Positions 1-12,264 of a stretch of 64,000 nt of DNA are shown here, piece after piece; position 1 is the stretch's first letter; each line of letters begins with the position of its first letter. Source of the stretch: Thuidium tamariscinum. Lineage: Eukaryota > Streptophyta > Bryopsida > Hypnales > Thuidiaceae. The notes below the pieces were generated by a model. The model was not told the DNA's origin. It saw nothing but the letters and a program-made list of their open reading frames with translations, and ran no database searches. The stretch lies in NCBI GenBank assembly GCA_947034885.2, contig OX344753.2, positions 9,734,001 through 9,798,000 on the forward strand, read 5' to 3'. A program made the position numbers and the translations under genes.

Positions 1-1700
1 TTCAATTCCAATCTTGTAATTCTAGGTTCATAAGATTGTGTATACATAAACTTTTCATTGACAATGCCAACATGTTTTAGTTTAAAGATTGAAGTACTTT
101 GGTGAATTATTGATCATGTTGCCAGTGATTTTCAATTCCTCCACATAAAAATTCACATACACCATTATTGAAGAGTTCGTTCTCTCATGAATTTCATGCA
201 TTGTTCAATTGAATTACATCACCTAAGTATTAACACCCTAAACAACAAAGACATTTCAAATTTCAAATTAATTGGAGTAGATTTTTTTGATGTACATATA
301 CTAGCTTTGCAAGACTCTGGTGACAAAAACCTAGATGCATGATGTCACCACAACAATGCAACAACGACGCTCTGAGAGGTGAGAAGCGATTTATGGTTAG
401 AAGAAGAAATTCTAAGCAAATTCATTGACAAGCCAAAACATCACGCACACCCTAGAATTAGCATTGCAAGAAGAAGCATGAAAAATACAAAGTCTAGTTG
501 CAATGAATTACAACGCCACCTCAAAGAAGGTACGAAGATCTAAGCATTCCCCTTTTTTCTTTTTTCCTTCTACCGTCAGCCAAGTAATTCAAGAAACAAC
601 TCTCCATACCTACGCATACAATTAAGTAGGGGTTTCTAAAAGTACAAAGACTGCCAATAAGTTAGATCCTCTTTCCGCTTCTGTGCCACATGTCATTCCG
701 TCTCCTCTTCCTGTCAAATGCAGTCATTCACTATGAATACAATAGATGAAGAATCCAAGAACAAAAAAAAACTACTAGATAGGAGACTATTGCAGACATT
801 ATATCAACTAGGGGCCAGTTTCATCATGCTCTCACAATGCCATTGAATTTAGCTCAAACTCCGTGAAGATTATGTTATAGAACAATCAACGAGAGCAATT
901 TTGGATTTATGGTTCTCTGGCAACACCACAGCATCTCCAGCTACTTGTAACAACAACAGCAAGGGAACAAACAGTTCCTAAAGAAGTAGAGTTGATTGGG
1001 TTTAGTGGAGTTGACTGGGTTGATTGGGTTTAGTGGGTTCAATATTCGTTTTGAGCATGTTCTCCTTGACGGTGTGAAGTGTTCACAAACCGATTTAGTT
1101 CTTTTTGTGTTCCATGTTATCATTTTCTCTTCGCAAGACCTCGTGGCACGTAAATGTGTACCTGTACAAGCAACAATTTCATAGCATGCTGTGGGTCCAG
1201 GGTTTTCAGAATCTGCTTATAACTCCGTATCACCGATGGTTATCTACTGCGTAGGCTGCTAGGTAGACCAGGATTTCAGAGCAGTCTTTTATGTAGTTTA
1301 ATCGGTATATACTCTTGTTTGGCGAATGGAGTTGAAAACCTTGTTTGGCGAATGGAGCTCCAAACCTTGCTTCGTGAACGGAGCTCCAAACTTGAAGTTT
1401 CGACGCCTCCGAGGCCACTACCGATTCAACCCTCGCCACTGAAGCTGCCCACCACCCAGTTTTCCTCCTATCTCAACCATACAGTTTGATTTCCATGACA
1501 TTGAAGACAATCCTCTTCATTCAGAAGTGACACCACCGAGCCAAGAAGAAAGGAGCACAACAGAACAAAGTTCGCCTATGACACAAGGGTCTAGAGGTAG
1601 CACTCCTGATGTTGGAACCATCGATGGAATGCCTATTGGATTGGGAAAAGGGAGATATTCAATGACAAATCGAAGGGCTTGGGAGAGAGGTCCAAGGGAG
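1..1700. other. Intergenic, no supported gene
   Basis: Mostly AT-rich DNA with only short open frames that lack family resemblance. Around 985-1040 the words GTTGA(C/T)TGGGTT and TTTAGTGG recur as a very short local duplication. Around 1310-1390 the phrase 'TTTGGCGAATGGAG' appears twice, followed by a related 'GAACGGAGCTCCAAAC'. I see no exon pairs with coherent phase here. The last part (about 1500-1700) may be the degraded 5' part of the transposon gene that follows. Confidence 0.5.
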
Positions 1701-1718
1701 CGTGGAGAATCAATGAGT

Positions 1719-3975
1719 TAGAAAGTTATTCTTGACAGTGTTTTACGCGCAAAGGAGAAAGGGGGATGCAAACAAAATTGTTTAGGAGGCATCAATGCAA
1801 AATGTATATTGGACCAATGGTACATGGCTTGGGGTCAAAAGTATGAAGCAAGAGCTACATGGATAATGCAAATGTTGAATGCTTTCTACACTCGTATTGA
1901 GGGACCAACAAGAGACAAGTATGTCACGAAATTGGATGGCAGAGTTGTTTGCAATGCATGCTATGCTACAGTATTGGGGTACTCTCAGAGATGTTTTAAG
2001 CAATTGAAGACATCACATGCAGAATATGGTAGAGTGGCAGCTTCACATGGAAACACATTGCAAGGAAGGGAAAGTGCAAAGATGTCAGCTGCTAGGGAGA
2101 GGCTTACTGTATTTGTGAATGAAGCTGGCTGTCAACAACCCCATCAATCGGTACAACGGAAAATGGACAGTGCAGTGCTACCACTCATCTTGTTGCCTAT
2201 GAACACAACCAAATTGGATGTATTTCAATATGTGAATGAAGAAGTGAAGAAACTAGTGGATAGATCTGCACTATCAGAAAGTTCATTTCGTCGCTTGTGG
2301 CGGAAGGAGTTTCCTCATGTACAAATTCCACCGTTCTCTAGATTTTCAAAGTGCTATCATTGTTGGGAGTATAAGTGTAGAATGGAATCAACAACAAATA
2401 CAATAGCAAAGGAAAAGATTAAGGAGTAGTACATTCTTCACATCCAAATTCAAATGGACGAGAGGCGAGATTATTGGTTGTTCAAGAGATCAGCTATGAT
2501 CACTCCAGATTTTTTTATGTGTTTGATAGTGAATGGTATGGATCAGAACACAACCATGATATAGAAGATGAGGCAATCTGTGAAGAGTATTGAATCTCGA
2601 TTTGTGAAGACTCATCTTTGTGGAGTATTGGTACATGGAATTGGCTTCTACGCAGACTTATGGATAGATGCTCACCACAAATATGATAGCAATCAAGTGA
2701 TAACATCACTAATGAACGTTATAAGTGACGTGAAGCGAAGGAAAGGATCATTGCCACCAACATTGAGGATTCAAGCAAATAACACCACTAGAGAGAACAA
2801 AAACATCTACATTTGCCATGTGCACTACGATGGTGGGGCTTGGATTTTTCAAAGAAGTGCATTTTTGTTTCTTCATTGTAGGCCACACACATGAAGACAT
2901 AGATCAAAGACTCAGTGTGATTTCAAATGTCTTGAAGAGAAAGAACATAGATACCTTGGAAGAGATGCTACATTTGGTGGAGAAGGGGACATCATATACG
3001 GAGGCGCTTGTAAGCGCACGCAAACTTGAGCACGTTCGTGATTGGAAGGCGTTCATTACTCCTCATTTGCTTCAAGGTGGGGAACAACTCACAAGTATAA
3101 CACTTCCTCACCATATGAAGTTTTATATGAAAAATGGAATGGTTTGAGTGCAGTACAAACATTTCAGCTCGGATGAATGGGGCCCAGCAAGAGGACATTT
3201 GTGTTTGCACTCTTTATTGAGCACATCAGAGAAACCGGAGCTTGCACCGGTGTTCGCAGCTGATGAGAGGGAGTTGAAATCACTAGATGAATTCATCGCA
3301 TATAAGGACAAGTTAATTTTGAGAGGTTCTGATCCAATAAAGAATATGGAGGTTGTGGAGAAAATTCAACTATTCAAGAAGTATCTGAAGGAGTTTCCCC
3401 AAGAAAATTGCGAGGGCATCAGGAACTCACCGTTTTGGCCGAGCGAAATTGTGAACGACTGTGAAGAGGGACCAACTCTTCCAAACGTTGAAGATGAAGA
3501 TACAAATGTAGGTCAAACATTGGATGTAGATGATAATACAACAGGAAGTGTAGGTGTTGATTTGATCATGTCAACAATGCCTAATCCAGAGAGGAGGAAG
3601 GATTTCGGACCTCGAAAAGGCCAACCTCGTCAAGCAAAATCCAGAAGAGTGATTGGAAGAAAGAATAGAGATTCAAGTATTTAATTAGCACGTGAAGTAG
3701 TAGGACACGGAAGTGCTGATCCTTTCCCACCGTTCAATCCAGAGATTGATGTTGTTGTAGGACAGTTTGTAGCTCTTCAAGTTGAATTGACAGAAGTAAG
3801 AGGAGGAGTACCTTACTATGTGGCAAAGGTACTAGAGGTAGGTCAAGGGAATTGGGCCAATGAGATGAAAGTCTTGTGGTACTGGCCTAGTATGAAACCT
3901 GGAGCATGAGATGAAGCAAGAAGTCACAGAGTGAGGTACACTAATTGCATGGAATCATCATGGGAACCTGTGAGT
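1719..3975 (+). pseudogene. Decayed DUF7869-type transposon-associated gene
   Basis: Reading along one frame gives a Cys-bearing N-terminal stretch (about 1760-1830), then an open frame from 1809 to a TAG at 2427-2429. The same frame continues through a second stop near 2560 to about 2815. A one-base shift then moves the reading to another frame, which carries the best landmark: 'RENKN' followed about 30 residues later by 'VGHTHEDIDQ'. From memory this pair is the hallmark of the DUF7869 family, found in multicopy transposon-like genes of mosses, oomycetes and animals. That frame is interrupted again by TGA at 3145-3147 and TAA at 3682-3684. A final conserved-looking segment ('PFPPFNPEIDVVVGQFVAL', about 3720-3780) follows. 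Four or more stops and a frameshift make this a dead copy. The biochemical role of the family is unknown to me. Confidence 0.6.
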
Positions 3976-4003
3976 CCCCGATTCGTCACCGGGGACTCAC
4001 GGG
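3969..4003. repeat. 11-bp perfect hairpin after the DUF7869 pseudogene
   Basis: GTGAGTCCCCG is followed, after a 9-base loop, by its exact reverse complement CGGGGACTCAC and then a short T-rich run. It lies just past the end of the DUF7869 coding remnant. It may mark an element boundary or a transcription or processing signal of that element. No flanking duplication was identified. Confidence 0.6.
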
Positions 4004-4499
4004 TTCTTTTTTCGAATTTATACATAAACTAAGGCGTATTTAGGCTCATAACACCCACAAAAGGGCATTAAACCTGTATTGGCACTACACATATCAATGT
4101 GCCATTTGGTTATTAGGTGGGATTTAGGATAGTTTACATCCAAAACGGGCCTAATCTTAGCTAAATAGACGCCAAATTGATAGAGACATGCAGGATTAGG
4201 GTAAGAAGCCTAAAAAGGCCCTGTCTAGGCTAGGAAGTCCTCATAGGGGGATCTAGGAGGAATCCCCCACTCCCCATAGCATCGAAGAGAATACGGATAA
4301 AATACTAACCTTGAAATGCAGGTACCGGGCAATTTCCTAATTCTAGGAGCACACAGTGGGGATGCAGATTTGCATCCGAGTGGGGGGATCCCATGGGTGG
4401 TCCCCTCTGAAGTTTGGGAATTTTCCGACATTGTTTGGATATTTTCCTAGACGGTCAACCGCGGTGGACAGGGTTGACGAATTGCAACGTCCAGGGCAA

Positions 4500-5860
4500 A
4501 ATTACGTCCAAAATCCGGACGTCCGGACGTCCAGACGTCCGGACGCAGTGGACGCAGTGGACGTAGTCCTCGGCGACCAACGGACGGCATCCGTCGGAAG
4601 TAGACGTGCGGACGGGCGGTCGGAGACTGCGGCTGGACTCCGGACGGCACCGTCCGACCTCCCGTCCGTAGTCTCCGACCTCCCGACCGCACTCCCCGAC
4701 CTCCCGTCCGCAGTCTCCGACCCCCCGTCCGCACTCCCCGACCCCCCGTCCGCACTCCCCGACCCCCTGTCCGCACTCCCCGACCCCCCGTCCGCAGTCT
4801 CCGACCCCCCGTCCGCAGTCTCCGACCTCCCGTCCGCAGTCTCCAACCTCCCATCCGCAGTCTCCGACCCCCCGTCCGTAGTCTCCGACCTCCCGTCCGC
4901 AGTCTCCGACCCCCCGTCCGCACTCCCCGACCTCCCGTCCGCAGTCTCCGACCCCCCGTCCGCACTCCCCGACCCCCCGTCCGTAGTCTCCGACCCCCCG
5001 TCCGCACTCCCCAACCCCCCGTCCGCAGTCTCCGACCTCCCGTCCGCACTCCCCGACCCCCCGTCCGCAGTCTCCGACGGCGGTCGGAGAGTGCGGACGG
5101 GAGGTCGGAGACTGCGGACGGGAGGTCGGAGACTGCGGACGGGGGGTCGGGGAGTGCGGACGGGGGGTCGGAGACTGCGGACGGGAGGTCGGAGACTGCG
5201 GACGGGGGGTCGGGGAGTGCGGCGGGGGGTCGGAGACTGCGGACGGGGGGTCGGAGACTGCGGACGGGAGGTCGGGGAGTGCGGACGGGAGGTCGGAGAG
5301 TGCGGACGGGAGGTCGGGGAGTGCGGACGGGAGGTCGGAGACTACGGACGGGAGGTCGGAGACTGCGGACGGGAGGTCGGAGACTGCGGACGGGAGGTCG
5401 GAGACTGCGGACGGGGGGTCGGGGAGTGCGAACGGGGGGTCGGGGAGTGCGAACGGGGGGTCGGGGAGTGCGGACGGGGGGTCGGGGAGTGCGGACGGGG
5501 GGTCGGAGACTGCGGACGGGAGGTCGGGGAGTGCGGACGGGAGGTCGGAGACTGCGGACGGGCGGTCGGAGACTGCGGACGGGAGGTCGGAGACTGCGGA
5601 CGGGGGGTCGGGGAGTGCGAACGGGGGGTCGGGGAGTGCGAACGGGGGGTCGGGGAGTGCGGACGGGGGGTCGGATGGTGCCGTCCGCTGCTCCGTCCGT
5701 AGTCCGACCGACCACCCGTCCGCCTTCTGTCTTATTGAAAGGCCGTCCGCATGGCTGTCCGGTCGCCCGTCCGCTGGACGTATGTCAAAAAAATTTCAAA
5801 TGTCACAGGACGTCCGAGGGGTAGCGTCTACGTCCCATGGACGTCCGGACGTCCCGTCAT
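4500..5860. repeat. GC-rich inverted array of 21-bp tandem repeats
   Basis: From about 4650 to 5078 a 21-bp unit (CTCCGACC-Y-CCCGTCCGCA-S-T type) repeats about 20 times. At 5071-5090 the sequence turns round through TCTCCGAC-GGCG-GTCGGAGA, and the reverse-complement unit continues about 28 times to roughly 5672. The flanks also match each other inverted: GGACGTCCGGACG-type runs near 4510-4550 and 5840-5860, and 'GGACGGCACC(G/A)TCCGACC' near both array ends. The whole block is therefore one giant hairpin in otherwise AT-rich DNA. Because 21 is a multiple of three, every frame stays open on both strands. The resulting long frames translate as heptapeptide repeats such as SDLPSAV, which I regard as accidental. 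It is probably part of a foldback or other repetitive element. Confidence 0.85.
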
Positions 5861-6768
5861 CCCTAGCGGTGGACTTTGGATGGGAATTCGAAAAAATATC
5901 CCAAAGTGCGGTAAAATCCCACTAAAAATCCGGCGAGGCGGTCTCACACCAACGGAGCGCTTCCCCAAGTTTCAAGGCAAAACGATAGTTAGAGGATCCC
6001 GAATCGGCGACATCCCTCCCCAACTGACAAATTCAAAGACGAAAGCGGCGGTTGACCGGCGTACCGGGGCCATACGACATCGGAACGGAGCCTATTTTGG
6101 GTCTATTCCTACCCCCTCCCATCTACTTGGAAGATTGGTGAAGGTTTGGGGTCCAAAATTGCTAAACTCCAAAAGTTGGGAATTTATCCCAACTTGGATC
6201 CCAGCTTACGCTAAGATTCCTCGAGAATTTGGACATAGTTTAAGGGGTGAGGGGTTTCCCTTAGGCTAATTATGGCCTTCCGGAGCCAATGGCGCAATCC
6301 GTTTGCCGTTTGGAGCTAAACTCCAAAAGTTAGCCTTTTGGGGACAGCACATGGAGAAGAAATGGGGGTTTTAGGCCCCCCAATGCATTTTTGGGGAGTT
6401 TGGGCCCCATTAGCCGTGGGGAATGCGTAGGGAACGTGTGGGGAACTTCGGGCACATGTGGGAGCAAGTACCACCTCAAAAAGTTAGTGGAGGTGGCTCA
6501 TGTGCTTTGGTGTAAGTAATTTCAAATTAAGTAGGTGGGAACACATGGGAACTTCTCCCATGTGAGAACTTGTAGATTTTGGGGAAGGTAAATTAGACGG
6601 TTTTGCAAGTTCTTGTAAGGTTAGGTAAGATTTGAATTTTTCAATTCAAATTGTGTAGATTTTAGGTGGATAATTAGATTTGGGAGGGGTAAACATGTAC
6701 GGAGCTCCTGATTTCCCTCATCTAGTTATTCTTAGTAGATTGAGGGGGGGGTGTTGCTCCCTTTTGGG

Positions 6769-6816
6769 TATAAAAGGGGTGGCATTCTCCTCTCATTCTC
6801 TCTCTCTCTCAACTCC
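6769..6816 (+). promoter_or_regulatory. TATA box followed by CT-rich initiator-like tract
   Basis: TATAAAAG at 6769-6776 is followed about 20 bases later by a CTCTCATTCTCTCTCTCTCTC tract, a common plant core-promoter layout in which transcription begins in the pyrimidine tract. No downstream gene is evident. The spacing is also typical of retrotransposon LTR promoters, but I found no matching second LTR, primer-binding site or polymerase domains in the window, so the element type is unresolved. Confidence 0.35.
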
Positions 6817-7129
6817 TACCCATTTAAGGGAGGAGGACTATTGGGCCCGGGTTATGCCGGATTTCCTTTGGCTTTTGATGCCAAGGGAGCCTTTGATGGT
6901 CTTTTGGGGATTTTTCACCCTTTGGTAAGTATTGTTTGCACTTGGGGACTTGAGACCCCTCCAAGTTGTTGAAACTTATTGCAATCCAAGCTTGGTTTAC
7001 TCATTGTGTTGTATTACTATTGAAAGTTGTTGTGGGAGAGACTAGTAAGGAACCGAGGGGTGATTTGGGAGGTGACTTAGAGAGTATGCTTGCAATTTGT
7101 GCCTACCTCCTCCCCCCTTCTTCTTGTAT

Positions 7130-7345
7130 GTAATGCTAAGCTAGTCCCATGAGGGACGGCGGAGCTTTGACCCTCCTCTAAATACTTAGCTTTGATGCAT
7201 AGGAGGTCCCTCTCTTCTCCCCCTTCTCTTGTCCACGGTAATAGATTAGTCCCATGAGGGACGGCGGAGCTATGGCCCTCCCAAGTCTCTAGGCCATTAA
7301 AAGTCTTAGTCAAGTGTCAAAAATACATCCTCACGGCGAAGCTTT
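7130..7345 (+). repeat. Short repeated block ('CCCATGAGGGACGGCGGAGC')
   Basis: The phrase TAGTCCCATGAGGGACGG followed by CGGAGCT and a CCCTCC run occurs at about 7143 and again at about 7243, and a shortened version (CACGGCGAAGCTTTGA) at about 7333. Each is followed by a 'TCTAGGCC/AATACTTAG/AAGTCTTAG' type phrase. It is a roughly 100-bp degenerate tandem repeat without coding features. Confidence 0.5.
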
Positions 7346-7519
7346 GAACCCCCTAAGTCTTAGCGGGGTGTCAAATGCAAGTCCCTTCACAATAGCAACA
7401 ACGTTTAGTTTCCAACACCTTGGAAATTAACCCAACATTTAGCTTCCAACAACTTAGTAAGCAAGTCCTCACCTAAACTAGGAGCAGTTAGTGCCCACTC
7501 AACCAATTAGCATTGTATG

Positions 7520-7650
7520 AGGAGTCAAAAACCAAGGTCCAGTCCAAGTCCAGAGCCAGCCCCAAACCAGAGCCAGCCCCAGTTCAGGCCAGCCCCGAAG
7601 CCAGCCCCGCAGAGCCAGCCCCGCAGAGCCAATCCCGCGTGGGTATTGGG
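7520..7650 (+). repeat. CCAGCCCC/CAGAGCCAGC simple repeat
   Basis: A GC-rich low-complexity stretch built from AGCCAGCCCC and CAGAGCCAGCC words. The small open frame over it reads as a Pro/Gln/Ser-rich low-complexity peptide and is not considered a gene. It is followed (about 7690-7800) by four copies of a TAGGGG(A)AAATATAGAAATTAGATAG-like phrase. Confidence 0.6.
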
Positions 7651-8152
7651 GGGGCTGGGTATTTGGGGGGGAAGGGCCGCAGCAGTTAGGGGAAAAATAT
7701 AGAAAATAGGGGGTTTAGGGGAAATATAGAAATTAGATAGCTTAGGGGGAAATATAGAAATTAGATAGCTTAGGGGAAAACATAGAAACTAGGTAGTTAA
7801 GGGGATAGACTAGAAATTAGTGGAACTAGGGGCTATCGCAAAAAAGACTTGATTGTAAAAAGCACTTGGAAAGGGATAACTAAAAGAGCCGGGTCCAAGA
7901 AATGGCAACGATGGACGTGGCGTGGAGTAAAGAGGACCGGATCCACGGAACGGAGGTGGGCCTCTACAACTCTCCTTTGATTTAATTTGTTAATGCAATT
8001 AGGAATTAATTAGTAGGAAAAGGTTACCATCCCAAGTGGGATTAAGGTCCGGCAATTAGCAAACACAAATAGGAAGATAACCACTACTAGAATAGAAAGA
8101 GGAAGAAGGAATACACAAACATAGAGAAGAAAACGTAGAGTAGAATGAAGTG

Positions 8153-8470
8153 AAGACAAATACGTAGAGTAGAGGTACTCCATTAAAATATATAAAGTAG
8201 AGGTAGAGCAAGACAAATACGTAGAGTAGAGGTACTCCATTAAAATACGTAAAGTAGAGGTAGAGCAAGACAAATACGTAGGGTAGAGGTACTCCATTAA
8301 AATACGTAAAGTAGAGGTAGAGCAAGGCAAATACATAGAGTAGAGGTACTCCATTAAAATACGTAAAGTAGAGGTAGAGCAAGACAAATACATAGGGTAG
8401 AGGTACTCAAGTAAAATATGTAAAGTAGAAGTAGAACGATACCAATACGTAGAGTAGAGGTATTCAATTA
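8153..8470. repeat. 57-bp minisatellite, about five and a half copies
   Basis: A unit starting AAGACAAATACGTAGAGTAG begins at 8153, 8210, 8267, 8324 and 8381, exactly 57 bp apart, with a degraded partial copy to about 8470. Divergence is low inside the array and rises at its 3' edge, where isolated 'TACGTAGAGTA' words continue to about 8570. The period is a multiple of three, so both overlapping minus-strand open frames across it (19-residue repeats rich in Tyr, Leu and Phe) are probably accidental. Confidence 0.85.
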
Positions 8471-8699
8471 GAGTACGTAGAGTAGACTAAACCAAGACAA
8501 TTACGTAGAGTAAAGGAAAACCAAGATAAATACATAAAATAGGATAACAGTACAAAAACGTAGAGACGGGGTAGGAAATACCATAAGAAAAGCGGGCCAA
8601 ACAAACCCAAACACGTATAAGTAGGATTAACGAGAACAAAGCATAAAAGTGGGACAAGAGAACGAAACACATAAGAAGTAAGCAGCAATTAGAAGTAGG

Positions 8700-10470
8700 A
8701 CAAAGGAACGAAACAAACCTTAGTTAGGATAGTAAAAAAGATCCATTGCTTGGAAGGCACAATGAATTGACGCTTAGACACCCGTAGGTAGTAGAATTGT
8801 TAAGAGCCTGGTTGTGATCGCTTAATTCCAAGGGTGGGAATGAAGCGCCCACAGAACCATCCGGTGAAAGTATAGATTGGGTTGAAAAAGAAAGTGCCAT
8901 ATATTCATAGGTGGATGTCCCTTGTTGAGGTCAAAGTGGTAATATAGTACGGTCGAACATCACAGTGTATGGAGTACAAACATAGAAGACAATGATCATT
9001 CTAGCTGAAGCTAAACCGCATCTTCTAGAGTATTTGGCACAACAAATGGAAGACTTGGACGATGACCATCTTGAAAATGATTTGAATGCATAGTGGAGAA
9101 GTATTATTCCACCATAGTATTGTTGATTAAGTAGTTCTTTGTATTCAAATGTAAATGAGTACCAAATATAGAGTGAAATTGCTTATAAGTAGTATGGAGT
9201 AAAAAATGTACAAGGTTTCTTCCAATTAATAGTAGGTGTGGATGAATATTACAAGTTCTTATTGAACTATTTCTAATACAAAGACTCCATAATTTTTTTT
9301 ACATTATGCCCCCTCCCCCCATTTGAAATTGTTCATTTCGGATGGCAGGAAAGCCAAGTACAATGTCGCCCCCCCCCCAAGTGCAAGAATGTCTAATTGG
9401 ATGTTTAGAGTAGAAAAATGCATCAGTATGTCCTGCGATGACTACATTCCACTGTAAAATAAAACTCATCCAATCAAACCTTTCCAAGCAATACTGAAAC
9501 TAGACCCTTCTTCTCCAATTAACACGTGGTTGCACCAACGACACTCCCACACTCTAGATCAATTCACAAAATCTTAAATAGCCATATGGAAAACATAGAA
9601 AAACCCTATCAGTCAAACCCACTCCATACAAACTAGCAAAATCCACCCCATACAAACAAAAGTAATCCAATAAATAAAGCTACCCAAACAAAACAAAAAA
9701 CATTCAGGTGGTGCAAATGTCTCCACTAGTAGAGTACCGGACACAACCTTGGGGTTTGAGGTGCAATCTGACACCATAGTGGTCATATATTCTGAGACCA
9801 TTTCAGTGTCATCAGATTCATAGGTCCTCACACCGGTCTCAGCGGTGAGTTCAAAGTCTATTATGTTTGCATTACTATCACTCTAAGGATGATGCAGACT
9901 TAACCTTGGAGCGCCGGAGGCGCCATTTTGTGGTGTTTGGATGAATTTGCAACAATGTACATGGAGATTGCTAGCAAATTTTCATCCATTTCTTGTTGCT
10001 TGACCTTTCACCAAGGATTATGAAGAGTACCTAATTCATTTTGTAGTCTTGTGAGTATTTCTCTTTACATGAATTAGAAATTACAGAAAAAAAACAGATC
10101 ACAAAATATATTATTTTTAGTGTATTTTGGGAAGTTGTTGCTCCTTGCTCTAAATCTCAAATTTCTCCAAAAAAATGATATTTTTGGAGTTTGATTCCAA
10201 CTAACAAAATGAAGGTAATCTATTCTAGTTTCTTCTCTAATTGGAATTTTGAAAAAAAAACATAATTTTGAATATTTTATTGCAATTTGAACTTTGGATG
10301 TATTTTCAAAGTCTTCCAAATTGTAATTATAGAATGACTATCCTCTCAAAAGATGGCTGTCATGCCTTCCCTTGCAAATCCCCCCCCCTTGCCAAAAAAT
10401 TGTGAGCCATTGGATTGGGGTTAAGAAATTGCACCCCCCCCTCAAAGAAATTTTTACAGCCGTTGGATCA
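8700..10470. other. Intergenic, no supported gene
   Basis: No exon or family signature was found. Two homopolymer runs are notable: C-runs near 9308 and 9370, of the same kind as the C-runs near 10380 and 10430. A short inverted repeat, CACCGGTCTCAGCGGTG, lies near 9830. Confidence 0.4.
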
Positions 10471-10479
10471 TATATGGTA

Positions 10480-10670
10480 CGAATACAAATACGGCTGAAT
10501 ACGAATACGAATATAGTTGAATATATATGGCAGAATATGAATACGTCAAAATACAAATACAAATATGGTTGAATACAAATACAAATATGAATATGGCTGA
10601 ATGTATATATGACTGAATACAAATATGAATACATATGAATGTGTATACGGCTGAATACAAATATGTTTGT
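10480..10670 (+). repeat. Degenerate GAATAC/AAATAC hexanucleotide array
   Basis: About 190 bp consist of imperfect repeats of GAATAC, AAATAC and GGCTGAATA(C/T). Open frames on either strand (Tyr/Ile-rich) arise from the repeat and are not counted as genes. Confidence 0.75.
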
Positions 10671-10684
10671 CCCATATTGTTTGG

Positions 10685-10890
10685 AGTCCTCCCCCCCTCC
10701 GAAAATTACAAGAGGGGAAGGAAGGGGGGCGGGGTTCTGAATTTAAAAATTTTAATTAAATTTTTTTTAATTTAGCACCCCCTTCTCCCTTCCAAAAAAT
10801 TTTAAAATTTAATTTAAGATTTTTTGGGAGGGAGGAAGGGGGTGCTGAATTAAGAAATTTTAAATTAAATTTTTTTTACAGATTTCAGAA
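10685..10890. repeat. AT/G-rich inverted repeats
   Basis: Alternating blocks such as 'GAAGGGGGTGCTGAATT' (about 10835) and its inverse 'AATTTAGCACCCCCTTC' (about 10770), with 'TTTTAAATTAAATTTTTTTT' between them, form overlapping hairpins. This looks like a small foldback or MITE-type remnant. No target duplication was recognised. Confidence 0.5.
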
Positions 10891-10899
10891 CTTGTATTA

Positions 10900-12260
10900 C
10901 ACTATCCTCTCACTATACTCTCACTATACATGGAAATTGAATTTACACCATGATGTTTGCCACTAAAATATGCACACATGGTGAAATTTTCAAATTTTCA
11001 GGGATAATTTTCTGTTTGATATGATTTTTTCTTCACTTTCTCTTCAAAAAAATTTAGAAAAATCTATTTTCTTCAAAAAAATCTAAAATTTTCGAGAAGT
11101 ACAGAAAAAATGTAACTTCATCTCTAAAAAATAAATGAAAAAAATTTCATTCACATCTAGTCCCAAAATGGTAACAAATTGAGTGTTGGACATAAGGGCA
11201 CGAAAATAGTGATTATAGGCCTAGCATTTAAGGGTTAAGGTGAGAGGCTTAGAAATGAAGCATTTAAGAAGAAATGAAGGTCTATACAAAAATGTAAGGA
11301 ATGAAAAAAGATGAGAATAATTTTCAAAGGAAGGCAAATGGGGAACTCTAGTAGGATTTGTTTTTCCAAATTTTTATGTTGTTTCAATTACTTATGATTT
11401 TCTAAAGTGAGGGTGCAATAAGGAGGCAAAGTTGCTTAGAAGGTGCATCAGTAATGGCACCTCATAAGCCTTTAAACCAAGCAAGTTAGTGCAAGGAATG
11501 TTTAATAGTGATGCTAGAAATGTTGGAAGTTATATAGAATGAGCATGTATGTGAATTAAAAAATAATCCATGCACATGGCCAATAAAGAGTGCTACTTTC
11601 TAAGAAGCAAATTGTACAAAAGTGCTCATTGAATTCTTTAATCATTCTCTCTTATGATAATTCAAAAAGTTACTTAAGGTATAAGAAGGGATAATACAAC
11701 TTCATCTTTCACTTCCTGGGAATTGTTAAACCGTGCACATATTACCATCAATTATCACCATTTTCACAATGTTCCATATTAAGAATGTTGTGCTCAATTT
11801 TAAATGCTTCTATAAGAATGATTCTTAATGCCCATATTGTTTTTGAGCCCTCTCCTATAAGTATCAGTCATTGGTCAAGAATAGCCATGGTTCTATTTTA
11901 CTTTGATTCATGCATTGACAACAAGGAAGCTTAATGAGGAGTTTAGCTCAACTTGCTACTTCAGGAAGGTTTTCTATTCCAATAGTTTCCACTCTCCAAA
12001 GTACAAGTGAATTTGATGGTTACTTTTCTTCCAGAAAAAAGAAAGGAAAGACATTGCCAAGGCACCAACCAACACATATATTAAAACTCTCTGGACTTAA
12101 GATTGGTATATTATAATTTTGAAGCTGCAATTCAAACATCCAGAATTATTCACTTCATATGCTCTGGCTGACTTGTAAGAGAAATGTTCACAAAACCCAA
12201 CTGAATGTTAGTGTTTTTTTGGGGTTTTTTTTCCTTCCATCACTCTAATTCAAGAGTGAA
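10900..12260. other. Intergenic, no supported gene
   Basis: AT-rich DNA with poly-A/T runs and no coherent exons. It lies downstream of the 3' end of the FSD pseudogene (minus strand), so it includes whatever 3' flank that gene had. Confidence 0.4.
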
Positions 12261-12264
12261 ATCT

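Noticed and set aside
4356-5715. Open frames of over 400 codons on both strands across the GC-rich array
   Set aside because: They follow from a 21-bp repeat lacking stops. The products are heptapeptide repeats in every frame and have no start context, introns or family resemblance.
8010-8393. Minus-strand frames with 19-residue repeats
   Set aside because: The 57-bp period keeps all frames open; two different frames are equally repetitive, so neither is evidence of a gene.
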